64,000 nucleotides of DNA from Gigaspora rosea (Eukaryota > Glomeromycota > Glomeromycetes > Diversisporales > Gigasporaceae), in contig QKWP01000029.1 of NCBI GenBank assembly GCA_003550325.1, positions 1-64,000 on the forward strand. The letters are read 5' to 3'. The translations under genes and the position numbers were made by a program. Under the pieces are notes generated by a model. That model ran no database searches. It saw only the letters and a list, made by a program, of their open reading frames with translations, and was not told where the DNA came from. How positions within the stretch are numbered: position 1 is the stretch's first letter; the number at the start of each line of letters is the position of its first letter. Positions 36,431 through 47,748 of the stretch are shown here, one piece after another.

Positions 36431-37831
36431 TTTGATGCCAATTGTGGGAAATTTTACATCGCACTTTAGATTTCGTCAATTTTGAACATTTATAAACAAT
36501 TTCGAATAACATTCTCAAAATATTCAAAACCATGACCTCTATTATTATTTTTTTGGAAAGAACTACATACTTTGGATCTTTGCTATCAAAAATTTTTATG
36601 TCTACACACCAGAATTATTTTTTTTTCTTTTTTTTATATGAAAAAATGGACCGAATTGATCTCATTTATCTTGATTTTGGCTGCACTATTGTTGGGAAAT
36701 GTTTTGCTATCTGGTCCCATGACTGATTCTTCTGAACTATCTTGACCTCTACTTACACACTCTCGACTAATCCACTAATTTTCTGCCTATAAATCCCTAT
36801 TAGTATAACTACCATGTTGTAAATGAAGAATCAAAGGAAAAATTTTCTGTTCTTTTTTTCTCGTCCACAAAACTCAAGCCAAATCATATCATCTTTTTTT
36901 TTTTCTAAAGTCCTTCCAAAAATTCTTGTAAAGAAGAGTTTAAAAGACCTCAAAATCATGACTCCTATAAAGAAAAAACAGCCTATTAAAACAAAAAAAT
37001 TTTTTTGAAAAATTAACTTTGAAGCTATAGCCAGTCCAGTAAATTGAGCTCAGTGGTCCACCTGATGAAAAAAATTTTTTTAATTGCACAAGACCTCTTA
37101 CAATATAACTATAAACAAGAATTCTATTACATTTTGTAACATATTTATCCTTTTCGATTTCAATTTTTTTTTGATAATGCCAACATACAACCTTAACCAC
37201 TACCATTAGTTCATGACGAATACAAATGCTGACCGAAGACAAATAATCTAAAATTTAAAAATTTTTTTTGTTAAGTTTGTTTGTTGAATCCAAGGGACTG
37301 TAAGTCACAAAAATAGCCTGGTACTAGCTGGAATAAGTACTATACATAAGAAGAATCAACAATGGGAACAATATTTTTTTTTTGTTAGAATTTTGAATTA
37401 TTTTAGTCTTTGTTAATCAGAATTATAAATTATTTTAATTGAAGCTAGAAAGATTTATACCCTTTGAGTACTAGGACAAGGAGAATTCAACTGCATACTC
37501 TCTAGTTTGGTTAGATCATCAGATAAATTTTGTTGGCTCTTAAGGTTCTAAAGTCTCTTTGGGAGACCTAAAGAAAATTATTTTTGATACTCCATGTTCA
37601 TCTTTTTACTCTAATTCCATTTTGATGCTGAGTTAATGCATGACCTCTTCTCTACTTTCATAGATGAATATTGTGACAAATTTCATTCTAATATTTTCGA
37701 AGATTCTGTTGAGGATTTCCTTAATGAATTACACTGTGTTAGTAGAAATTTCAAACTGAAGAAAACCTTTGTATTTATTTTTAATCTTCTCAGAGAAGCT
37801 TGTAAATTAAGGGAAGGAGTATGTTATACTA
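36431..37831. other. Possible eroded retroelement interior; no gene recognised
   Basis: Frames up to 100 codons (36532-36726 plus, 36940-37242 minus, 37636-37848 plus) show no reverse transcriptase, integrase or protease motif. Many poly-T/poly-A runs. Confidence 0.35.
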
Positions 37832-38006
37832 TTAAAAATTTTTTGTAATCAAATCTTCTTTATGATTATCACTTCTGTTACTCTATTCCTGCACCATCAC
37901 GATCTGATTGATTATCTGTAAACCTTAAATCATTCCACGATGATGATCATTTATCCCTTTCTAAATTATGATACTTATATCTATCCTATGTTATTGCCTT
38001 ATATTA
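37832..38006. repeat. Dispersed repeat R, copy 2
   Basis: Matches 35745-35909 (TTAAAAATTTTTTG..., TATGATACTTATATCTATCC). Beyond TTATTGCCTT the two copies diverge; here a Helitron-end-like motif follows. Confidence 0.75.
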
Positions 38007-38007
38007 G

Positions 38008-38046
38008 AGTAGCTGCGCAATGCAGTCACGCTAAAACCAGGAACGT
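38008..38046 (-). other. Helitron-3'-end-like motif, minus strand
   Basis: AGTAGCTGCGCAATGCAGTC then ACGCTAAAACCAGGAACG is the reverse complement of a diverged copy of 8729-8764. On the minus strand it reads GCGTGACTGCATTGCGC then AGCTACT. Family membership is inferred. Confidence 0.35.
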
Positions 38047-38145
38047 GATGTAAACTGTTAGTTTGCTTAACTGGTTATCAATTTATAAACCTCTCACTTG
38101 GAACAAGACAAACACTGAAACAACTTTCAGGTGTAAAGTATCTTT

Positions 38146-38232
38146 ACTATATGCTTCTCTTCTCTTTATTAGTTACTATACACTTCTCTTCTCTTTATTT
38201 GTTACTATACACTTCTCTTCTCTTTATTTGTT
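38146..38232. repeat. Tandem repeat, three 29-bp units
   Basis: ACTATACACTTCTCTTCTCT TTATTTGTT repeated at 38146, 38175 and 38204. Confidence 0.9.
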
Positions 38233-38531
38233 ACAGTCAAAAGACTAACTTTTACTCTTTCTATTTATATTAATTTGTAATTACATATATTGTATAATAC
38301 TTATAATTCTCTAATTTTACTTTTTTCATTGTAATAAAATAAACTCTTAAATTCTACTAATAAAATCGTCTTTGTCACCATGATCAATGATCACAATACC
38401 ATTGTCTAACATTATAATGCTTATCATAATTCTGGTCAACTATATTACCAAATAAGCTGTTCGAATTTATTTTTATTCTATTTTTGCACTTTTCGCTTTG
38501 TTATACATTTCGTATTAAATCATTAACAATC

Positions 38532-39071
38532 ATTTTATAGGCAACTTAGTTTATAGACAATTAATTTACAGATAAGATAGGACCCCAAAATATACATAGA
38601 TAGGTCAGGTATGAGTTTGCTTATTTTAAAGTTTTTTATACAGATCTTTTTTATTTATAGTAATTTTTTTGCTTATTTTTGAAGTTTTTTTGCAGATATT
38701 TCTTTTTTTAGTAGCCCTATAATTAATCTGACCTATCTATGTATATTTCGGGTCCTAATAAGATTATTCTACAGATGGTTACATTTAATTTACAGACAAA
38801 ATCATTTTGTTGACAATATATTTAGCCAACAATTTCTTTATAAATTGCACCAGCTTTACCATAAATTCTCGAAACAACGTCCATGTTGCTATTTTGAGAA
38901 TTTACAGTAAATGTAAACTTAATTCTAATGACAATGACTAGAATTAATTTGTTTGTGAAGTTTGATGTCATTAAAATATCTGCCAATAAAACAAACTTGT
39001 TTGTGAATAATTGATTGTAAAATAATCTTACCTGTAATTAAATTCTCTGCGAACTAAGTTGTCTGTAAAAT
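38532..39071. mobile_element. TIR element (540 bp) hosting a nested MITE
   Basis: The left end ATTTTATAGGCAACTTAGTT then TATAGACAATTAATTTACAG mirrors the right end CTGTAATTAAATTCTCTGCG then AACTAAGTTGTCTGTAAAAT over about 45 bp. Internal TTTACAGACAA/TTGTCTGTAAA words recur. The MITE at 38578-38757 sits close to the left TIR and is presumably a later insertion. Confidence 0.7.
38578..38757. mobile_element. 180-bp MITE, TAGGACCC ends
   Basis: TAGGACCCCAAAATATACAT AGATAGGTCA at left and TGACCTATCTATGTATATTT CGGGTCCTA at right are about 29-bp inverted repeats with one indel and one mismatch. TA at both edges suggests a TA target. Confidence 0.85.
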
Positions 39072-39550
39072 ATTTTTCAATAAGTTGATGCTACTAAATA
39101 GAATATTAAATAAAAACTCAATAAAATCGAAATAGATAACAATAAATACAATTTGAATCTTAAGAAAATCTAATAGTAATAAAGAATATTTTACCTGATT
39201 TCATTCCACTATATGATACATATTACTACGTTCTCAGAATAACACAAATACCAAATCTGGTATTATAATCAGTTGGAAGAGCTTGATGACATTAGGCTGG
39301 TTTAGTTTAATCGTGAACAAATTGTGATTAAGATTAAATGGTGTAATATTGAAAATTATGCTGCAATATAATTACATGATCCATGTGAATAAAAAGTAAG
39401 TAATTCTAAAGATCTATGCATTAACCCACAGAAAGATCTAGAAATGTCACATGATCTATGAACATTCATGTCTGTCTAATTTATTGATCTGCACGGCCCT
39501 GATTAATTAGATTAAATAATCTACGTAATATATTGTTAAATGCAGCATTA

Positions 39551-39728
39551 TACAGTCAGACCTCTCTAAATGCATATTGTTGGGACCAAACTTTTGGAGG
39601 TATGCATTAAGAGAACAATAAGAAAAAATGCATTTATAGAGGTTTGGTATATATTTGGGCCAGAAAACTAATATGCATTTAAGAAGGTTATGCACTTAGG
39701 GGGATGCATTTAGAGAGGTCTGACTGTA
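39551..39728 (+). mobile_element. 178-bp Tc1/mariner-like MITE, copy 1
   Basis: TACAGTCAGACCTCTCTAAA TGCAT opens and ATGCATTTAGAGAGGTCTGA CTGTA closes the element: perfect or near-perfect 25-bp TIRs including TA. The interior has further ATGCATTTA words. A second copy lies at 54413-54591 in the opposite orientation. Confidence 0.9.
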
Positions 39729-40344
39729 TATTAGCATACTGATAGGCCTAGTAAAAAGTTTATTCAATGTATTAAATTTAAAGATAATTAATTGATAGCA
39801 TTAAAATCGCGAATACTAATAAAGTAGCAGAAGAATACTTTCAACAAATCATGTATATGAGGCCTTCATTTTCACCTTCATCTTAACTTTAGACTTCAAG
39901 TAAAATTCCCTTGGAATATATAGATAGATTTGAACTCTTCAATTCCTAGATAGAAGATTGTATTAGATTAGTTATATTATCTTAATAAAATATAACCATA
40001 TCTTCATATATGTTAAATTAAACACTTATCTTGCAACTTTTATATAAAGCCTTATAAATCCTCTTGTTTAAATCGTATAAATACACACCTTAACCTAACC
40101 AAATCATTATAGTATATAGTTTATAGAGAATAAACGTTTAGTTCCCTGAATTATTTAAAGTGGTTAATTTTGGGTGTGACAATAGTTTAAAATGATAACT
40201 AACACACATAATTACAGATATAAGGGTCCTCTTTATTAATATGAATCAATATATTGGATTATTACAGAAATACTATTTACACCCTACTTGTTCTATTTCT
40301 ATAAGCTAAAACCAAACCCTTATATATTTTTAATTCGTATAGGA
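39729..40344. other. No gene seen
   Basis: A+T-rich sequence; no recognised element. Confidence 0.4.
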
Positions 40345-40500
40345 GCTTAATTACTTGTTTGGAAATTCAAATCTCCAAACGGGTAATAAATTCTCCAAAC
40401 AAGTAATTGATCACCTGTCTGGACATTTGATTACTAGTTTGGAGATTTGATAATCTGTTTGGGGCTTTGATCACCCATTTGGAGATTCACCTGACTATGC
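40345..40500. repeat. Cluster of TTTGGAGATTTGAT words in both orientations
   Basis: ATTACTTGTTTGGAAATT, CAAATCTCCAAACGGGTAAT, TCTCCAAACAAGTAATTGAT and TAGTTTGGAGATTTGATAAT occur within 150 bp, so the stretch is a small mixed direct/inverted repeat. Confidence 0.65.
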
Positions 40501-40714
40501 CAATAAATATACCAAAATAAGAAATAAATAACAATAAAAATAACAATACTAACTAAAAATAGAAAAAGTTGAGCATATAAAACACCACATAAATGATAGA
40601 AGTATGTTATACCAGCACTTAGATTTTTAATGTCCAATCAAATGCAAGATTTTGCGAATGTCATTCTAGATGGCAGGTAACTATACACTCTGTTAATTTA
40701 CATAACTACGTTCC

Positions 40715-41656
40715 TAGTATAGTAGTTGTATTAAGATGTACCTCGGATCTCCAATATCTCAAACACACCCAATGATAATATTAAGTATTTCATGCCCAAT
40801 TAAGAAGTATATATAGTCTATGTGTCCTTCAAATTGATTATGTTAATATCAGGCTTTCATGTATTGTCAACAATCTTCTAGCCTGAAAAAGTAATAATAT
40901 GGGAATGTTAAATGGTATACTTTGGCTATAAGACTTAAATTGGGTAGAGACACAAAGGGAAAGTTTAATTGGTGTTAAGGGAATTAAAGATTAGTAATAT
41001 CAAAAAGAAGTTAATCCAATGAATGTTTCGGGAGAGGAGAATTCTAGATAAACAACAAGTATAAAAGACCAAAGTATCTGCCTTGTATGTATCTTAGAAT
41101 TCATTTTCATCTTATGAATAAAGATCAAAGTGCAATTCATATATTGACCCTATATAATGTCCTCATGTCATTTACTATCCTGATCAGTGTTGAAAATTCA
41201 AAAAAAATTTTATGATTTTGTGAACATAATTTTTTTCATAATGTTCATATCAAAAATAAATATGTTCACATAGTAGAATTTAGACTTTATAATATAATGA
41301 CTATTTGCAATTGACCAAAAGTTGATTATATTTAAAAATAAGCTACTCACAGATTTTTTGTGTTCAAAATTGACCAAAAAATATAGTTTATTTTTGAAAT
41401 ATATGGTAAATATAATCTTTATATTAATAAATTATGAATAAGAAATTATAAAAATTCAAATTTATATTCATACTATGTGAACATAAAATATAAAATTTTT
41501 GATTTTTTATGTTTATACTATGTGAATATAAAATGTAAAAACATTGATTTTTTATAAAAATTTATGTTCACTGTGAACACTGTGAACATATGATTTCCAA
41601 CACTGATCCCGATAGCTTTAACCAGCAGGTCTGATATCTCCCAACCAGATAGTAAT
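40715..41656 (+). mobile_element. LTR-like repeat, copy 2, interrupted by a hAT MITE
   Basis: Matches 35910-36430 in order (AGTAGTTGTATTAAGA; CAGGCTTTCATGTATTGTCA; TATAAAAGACC; ATGAATAAAGATC; CTGATATCTCCCAACCAGAT). Without the insert at 41185-41605 and one target copy it would be about 510 bp. Copies 1 and 2 are 4.3 kb apart in the same orientation, so they could be the two LTRs of one eroded element. Confidence 0.65.
41185..41605. mobile_element. 421-bp nonautonomous hAT element
   Basis: Ends CAGTGTTGAAAAT and ATTTCCAACACTG are inverted repeats. The flanks are ATCCTGAT (41177-41184) and ATCCCGAT (41606-41613), an 8-bp duplication with one change. The uninterrupted LTR copy 1 has the single sequence ATCCCAAT at this place, which confirms insertion. 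The interior has GTGAACAT words in both orientations and no coding. Confidence 0.85.
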
Positions 41657-41700
41657 ACTGAATGTCACATGAAATATAGCATAGTATAAATTTATAATCA

Positions 41701-41734
41701 ATACTAGCTGAACAGGTGGCGCTTACGTGCCACC
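41701..41734 (-). other. Helitron 3' end candidate, minus strand
   Basis: On the minus strand: hairpin GGTGGC-ACGTAAGC-GCCACC (41734-41715), then TGTTCAG, then CTAGT and AT. Hairpin followed by CTRRT fits the Helitron terminus rule. No 5' TC end has been paired with it. Confidence 0.5.
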
Positions 41735-41739
41735 TATAT

Positions 41740-42599
41740 TACTTAAGATTAAAGTAAATGTATGTATGTATATAAATTTTTATTGCTATACTTATTTTAA
41801 TTTTAGAAAAGAGTTGTGCTGTTATTGATTAATATTTTAATCACTTTGAAAATAAATGGCACAAATTTGTAGCAATAAACATATTATTATCGCACATGCT
41901 AAAATTGCCTACTGTGCCTATTTGCCGCACTATATAGTATATGAAATTAGAATAAATAGTAAATATTCATAGCTTGATTGCTTAATTTAATTACTCAGAA
42001 TTATTAAAATTCTTTATACTCACAAATTAGACTGTTTAAGTTAAAATTTTGTTTAGCATTATTATTTTTTTTTGTATTTATACAAATATATAAAATAAAA
42101 TATAATGATCTGAAAATTCTCAATATAATTGAAACATTCTTATTACTATTGTGACCATTATATCGGCTAATTTGCCATATATATTTGTTTAATTTGAGAA
42201 GAATTCAGGTAGGGTATCGTTAAACGAAAATAAACTTCAAATAGCTTATTAAGAATAAAGTCAATTAAAAGTAAAAATTGTTAATAGCTTATTTTAGATA
42301 TTTGACTTAATGAATATTATTTGTACTCACAGATCGAAATGAAATTAAATTGCAAATATTCATAATTTAACTAAGTTTATGAACTCTGTTCCTAATATAT
42401 CATTTTAAAAAACCATAACAATGCACTGTTACAAATTCGAAATTGTGACATTAGAGATTCAAATTTCCTGATTAGTTTACCCATATTTGTATATAGAACT
42501 TCTTTCCTTTATTTCGTATAGATAGCTTTCATTTCTATTTTTGTATAATACTTTAAATGTTAGTCAATATATGTATAAACTTGATGATTAATATATAAT
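41740..42599. other. No gene seen
   Basis: A+T-rich sequence on the minus-strand upstream side of the Helitron-end candidate; possibly body of that element, but no coding sequence. Confidence 0.35.
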
Positions 42600-42785
42600 C
42601 GTTGCCCCTTTTTGTAAAATCTTCATAACACATTAACGTGTTAGCGTATGCATATTAAGAGCACAGTTTATAAATATTCTCGATAGCACATTGTCGCCCC
42701 CTTTTGTAAAATCATCATAACACGTTAACGTATTGGCACATATGTTTGTTAAGAGCACAGTTTATAAATATTCTCGATAGCATAT
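42600..42785. repeat. Direct duplication, two units of about 93 bp
   Basis: GCCCCTTTTTGTAAAATCTT and GCCCCCTTTTGTAAAATCAT start units that both run through CATAACAC.TTAACGT and AGAGCACAGTTTATAAATAT TCTCGATAGCA. Confidence 0.85.
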
Positions 42786-43842
42786 CAACGTTTTAGGCTT
42801 AGTAGCACCATTGTTGAATAGCATGTAATATGTTAAGCAACAGACTAACGTGCCAAACAACACATTAATGTGTCATATATTAAATTCAAATGTATATAAA
42901 CGAATGAATTTGACTTCAACAAAGAGAGGCATGTAGAGAAGTCCCTTTGATTTTACTTAATTGATAATCCGGTTATGATCGGCACTATTTTATATATACA
43001 ATTTGGGGTAGAAATTTACCGATTTAATAAGATATCATTTAAAATACATAAAGTCACACGTTTGACAAATCTCCTACAAATAAATAATTCCGTATAACAA
43101 AAAAAGACAATTTGTACAAAAATGGTTGTAAATATATATTTTTAAAAAAAATTTGCGTTACTTTGACAAAAAAAAGACTTTTATTATATATGAACGTCAG
43201 ATTCCAACAACTTTTATTATATATAAAAATTGAATTTCACTATATGACGCTTCATATATGAAGTAATATGAAAAACAAATCATGTGCTAGAGGTTTCAGA
43301 CACCTCTAAAGAAAGCCTTGCCATATTTTGCTTCCACTTACGACTAAATGTTGTGATCCAATTATTGATAGTAGATACTTTCGGGACATTACTTTGGTCA
43401 ATTTCACCACGTTGAGCCCGTTTTAACAATTCTTTATACATTTCTTCACCTGATATTTTGTTATTATTATCTACTGTTCCTGCATGAAACATATTTTCTA
43501 ATAAACTTCTAATTTGTTTAGTCATTCGTTTCCAAGGTTCTCTCTGATTATTTTTTTCATTTTCAGCTAAGGCCCAACCTGACGAATACCTATCATGACT
43601 GAATTGGAAATAGATACATGTATATGGATTATTCATTATTTAAAACATCCGTTTAATATTGTACTATATACAGTATATATTACCTTTTTGATGAGTAAAT
43701 ATCCGTTTGTGTCAGATCAATTGTATTTGGAGTATGCATTTACTAAAATTTATAACACAATATATTATCTGTAGAAAGCAAGTACATTGGCTTTGCTAAA
43801 ACTCAAAAGCAAGGTAATTCCTAAAACCTTTTTTTTTTTTTT

Positions 43843-44188
43843 NNNNNNNNNNNNNNNNNNNNNNNNNNNNNNNNNNNNNNNNNNNNNNNNNNNNNNNNNN
43901 NNNNNNNNNNNNNNNNNNNNNNNNNNNNNNNNNNNNNNNNNNNNNNNNNNNNNNNNNNNNNNNNNNNNNNNNNNNNNNNNNNNNNNNNNNNNNNNNNNNN
44001 NNNNNNNNNNNNNNNNNNNNNNNNNNNNNNNNNNNNNNNNNNNNNNNNNNNNNNNNNNNNNNNNNNNNNNNNNNNNNNNNNNNNNNNNNNNNNNNNNNNN
44101 NNNNNNNNNNNNNNNNNNNNNNNNNNNNNNNNNNNNNNNNNNNNNNNNNNNNNNNNNNNNNNNNNNNNNNNNNNNNNNNNNNNNNNNN
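43843..44188. other. Assembly gap (346 N)
   Basis: Undetermined bases directly after a poly-T run of at least 15. Lies inside the DDE transposon; frames crossing it are meaningless. Confidence 1.
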
Positions 44189-44401
44189 TAGTAAATTTTC
44201 TGCATCTTTATAAATACGCCATAATGTTTAGTACAAATGAGAATTCCCTAATTCATTTGTACTGATAAGTACTTGTTATTGGTTATGTTGTGGATTATAA
44301 CTGATAATTCACTAGAGTACTGTTTTTATGACGTGGTCGAAGTCACGGCATAATTCAGTATTTGCTATGAAGAAATCAGCAATTATCAGCTACAATTTGA
44401 C

Positions 44402-44572
44402 CGTCTTATGTGAACACTGAACGATTTTTGTGTAAGTTATTCGGCCTCCTTCAAATACAAATACACAAATTTTCATTCACCTCTTAAGAGGTGATGAAAA
44501 TTTGTGTATTGTATTAGGAGATGGCCGAATAACTTACACAAAAATCGGTCGATGTTCACATAAGACATATCA
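44402..44572. repeat. 171-bp palindrome
   Basis: CGTCTTATGTGAACACTGAA ... ACACAAATTTTCAT on the left mirrors ATGAAAATTTGTGT ... GTTCACATAAGAC on the right, centred on CACCTCTTAAGAGGTG (44481-44496). It probably lies in an intron or spacer of the transposon. Confidence 0.85.
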
Positions 44573-46120
44573 GATAAGTGTGGTTATTAACTTTAGATTT
44601 TAGGAATTTTGGTATCATACCGATATATAGAAAATTTTCAAAGGTACTTCCGCAAGCCAAGATACTTTCGGTAGGCAATCTTAGCTAATAAGATCTTACC
44701 GTCAAGTTATCCTGATATTCAGTATTTGATTTATTCGTTATATTTTTATCTAATAACGAACAAATAATTAAATTTGGATCAACAGATTAAGGTATAATTG
44801 TATAAATATATACTTTGAGTATTTGGTGTTGGCATGGTCCAAGACTTAGAAGGTGCGGTATGCTCCGATAGCAATGGTTCTGACTTTTTAAAAATATGTT
44901 CTTTTGTAATTTTTATAATTTGTTCAGGAGTATATTTTTTCCATAGCCCTAACCCTAGTAATGACCTAGCCAAAATATATCCGGCTTCTTCTTCCTTATC
45001 CAGCCAAGTCCACTCGTGCCAATTAGAAATTCCATGTATCGTTCCGAGTTTGTTATTTGCTTTATTTAGTTTGATTAATGAATACTTATTATTTTTTTAA
45101 CTTAGAAAAAAACAAATTATACAAACCCTCACGATTAGATATGATATTTGCGATGTGAGTCCCTGCCAAGTCTTTTATTGCCTCCTGTATTTTCTCACCC
45201 GATTCAATATCATGTCCCATTTTTACCCATCGTTTTATAGTGTGTGTTAACTAAGCAAATATGTGTAGTAATAAATAGCTTATTAGAATTTACTAGTTAC
45301 AAAAGTGAAAATTTATTTATACCTGGGCGTGGTGTGAGTTCATTGCTGTTTTTGCTTCGCCCGCCTCGAGAAAAATCCATTTACGTACTGAAATTCCATA
45401 CCATTCCTTCCAATGAGCCATTAATATCATTAATTCTGTGTTGTGATAATGTGGTCCATTGTCCGAAAAAATACAAATCCATTTTGGTTTTTTTTCAATT
45501 GTTTATATTACTCAATGAAGTGAAGACGCAGTAAACCACGCATCTTGTTTACTATCGCCACTCCAATGATCAAATGCATGGATATTAATTTTACCAGTAT
45601 CAGAATCATTTGTATACATTAAGACTGAATGGAGTGACCATCCACGTTTACCAAAAAACTCTGCCTTTGTTTCTCAAGATTTTTGACACAAAATTTTTAT
45701 TTTATAGTCAACAATTATTAATGCGCCATCCGAACCAAGTTGTGCAAGATTAGCACTTAGTTGAGCATTAAGGTACGTTTTACGTGCATGATGAGCTTGG
45801 AAATATATAAGTTTAGTTTGATACTCATTTAGAGGCTCAAGAATCTCTGCAGGGGTATTATCTTTTATTCATCCAAAAAAAATAAATAAGTTTTCATAAT
45901 TTTCACAGATTGCTGAATGAACTAGACTACAATCACCAAATGCGTGCTATAAACAATGACTTATACAAGGTTCGTGCATAGCATAATCTAACGGATTAAC
46001 AGTAAGTTTCACGGCATAATCTCTTCGCAAATATCGGTTTAAAGTTTGTGCTTGAATGCTAAATTTATCCTATATTTAAGCAAAGAACACAATTAATATC
46101 TGCATACAAATGTATATGTT

Positions 46121-46322
46121 TGTATATGGGAACACCCACGGCATAAGCAGGGGATGGGACTATATAATATATAGTCCCATCCCCTGCTTTTGCTGTGGGC
46201 ATCCCCATATATGCCTGTTATTGCCAAGTTGATAGTGAAGAATCTTCACGATTATCATATATTATTATATTTCTAATCGAAATATAATAATTACATGATA
46301 ATCGTAAAGATTCTTCACGATT
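46121..46322. repeat. Two adjacent long hairpins
   Basis: 46121-46212: ATATGGGAACACCCACGGCA ... CAGGGGATGGGACTATA and its mirror, centred on ATATAATATAT. 46231-46322: GTGAAGAATCTTCACGATTA TCAT and its mirror ATGATAATCGTAAAGATTCT TCAC. Both lie in what looks like an intron of the DDE transposase. Confidence 0.85.
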
Positions 46323-46679
46323 AATAACAAAATTTTAGGTTGCCATACAAGATGTCTAGTTGATAAGAAGCTGCCCTAATACTGCCTTTTAAAAACACCC
46401 TAGCTGATCTGAATAGAACTGTACAAGCATGATTTATGAAAGTATTTCAGTACTTTCAAAAATACTGATATTTGTAAGTGTATATAGAAGACTATGATGA
46501 AAGTATGTAATACATACACTATAAGCATAGTTCTGCTGTGTACCTATCCGAATAATATCTGTACTATGAAGAGATATATATGTACTATGTACACTAAGAA
46601 CTGAAGGCAGTATCATATGATGTGGAATATTATATGAACAAAAATTACGAATATTGATTCAAGATAAGTAGTAGATGCC

Positions 46680-46760
46680 ATGATACAACATTGTATATAC
46701 ATATATATATATATTATATATTATGCGTATATATAATATGTATATACAGTACATATATTT
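46680..46760. repeat. AT/TA dinucleotide-rich hairpin
   Basis: TGTATATACATATATATATA ... ATATAATATGTATATACA forms a nearly self-complementary AT microsatellite at about 46692-46747. Confidence 0.7.
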
Positions 46761-47516
46761 TATTTACGCACCTGAAGATCGATATTACTAATATGTAGCT
46801 TTAAAAGCTTTTCGATTTCTTCAAACACCTCATATCCAAGTTCATTGCAAGTTGAACATATACCACCAAGATTATCTTTATATAGCGAGTCATAAATGAT
46901 GTACGTTGCATTCCATTTGGATATTTCTCATGAAATTTTTCCCATAAGGCTTTTTTATAGTTTTGAAGATATAAAATTGGCAAGCCAGTTGATGTTTTAG
47001 TTCTATACGATGACATATTAACATTTTTTTTGTCAGAAAAAAAAAAGTTCAAATTGATTTAGTTGTTCCTCTGTTAATTTTACACGATGAATTATAGGTT
47101 TAACAAGGGGGTGCACTATGACCATAAGATTTCGCATATTTGCGAGCTTCAGAGATTGTATGATGGCCAACCTTATTAACATTAGGTAATTAATTTATAA
47201 GTTTACATATGTTATTAATTTACCAAAAAAAGCTTACACCTAAATTTTCTTCTAATTCGTTATAAGTAAAATCTTCAGCAATTATTGATAAAATACGTCG
47301 TTTTTCCATCCAAAGTTTTTTTATTACTATTTAAAGCACGTAAAAAAGAGTTTCAAAAGGTATGTGTTGCATTCGGCATGTGAATAGGTATACTTGTCAA
47401 AAATCCTAATTTATAGAATTGTTTAAGTATTGCAAAATCGTGATCTGGTGGATCAGATTTTGTCCAAAATTGATACTAATAAAGTGAAAATAAGTCTATT
47501 ATAGAACTGTTATAAA

Positions 47517-47748
47517 TACACATCACACTGGTTATATCGATATTTTCGAGACATCAGTAAAAAAATTCAAAATGTCGATATAGTGAATTATACTGACATT
47601 TTTGAGACATTAGTAAAAAATCCAAAATGTCGATACAGTGAATTATACCAACATTTTATATTAAAATTTTGAAAAAAATTGTCGGTAAAGAAAGATTTTA
47701 CTATGATGTCGTTATAATCAGATGTCGGTATAACCAGAGCGATGTGTA
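47517..47748. mobile_element. 232-bp TA-target MITE in the DDE transposase
   Basis: TACACATCACACTGGTTATA TCGATATT at left and AGATGTCGGTATAACCAGAG CGATGTGTA at right are imperfect TIRs of about 27 bp including TA. Internally CAAAATGTCGATA.AGTGAAT is repeated twice. It lies in an intron of the transposase gene. Confidence 0.75.

Noticed and set aside
37636-37848. 70-codon plus frame at 37.6 kb
   Set aside because: Cannot be linked to any domain or neighbouring exon; it overlaps the start of dispersed repeat R.
43765-44205. Open frames across the N stretch
   Set aside because: They consist of undetermined bases.
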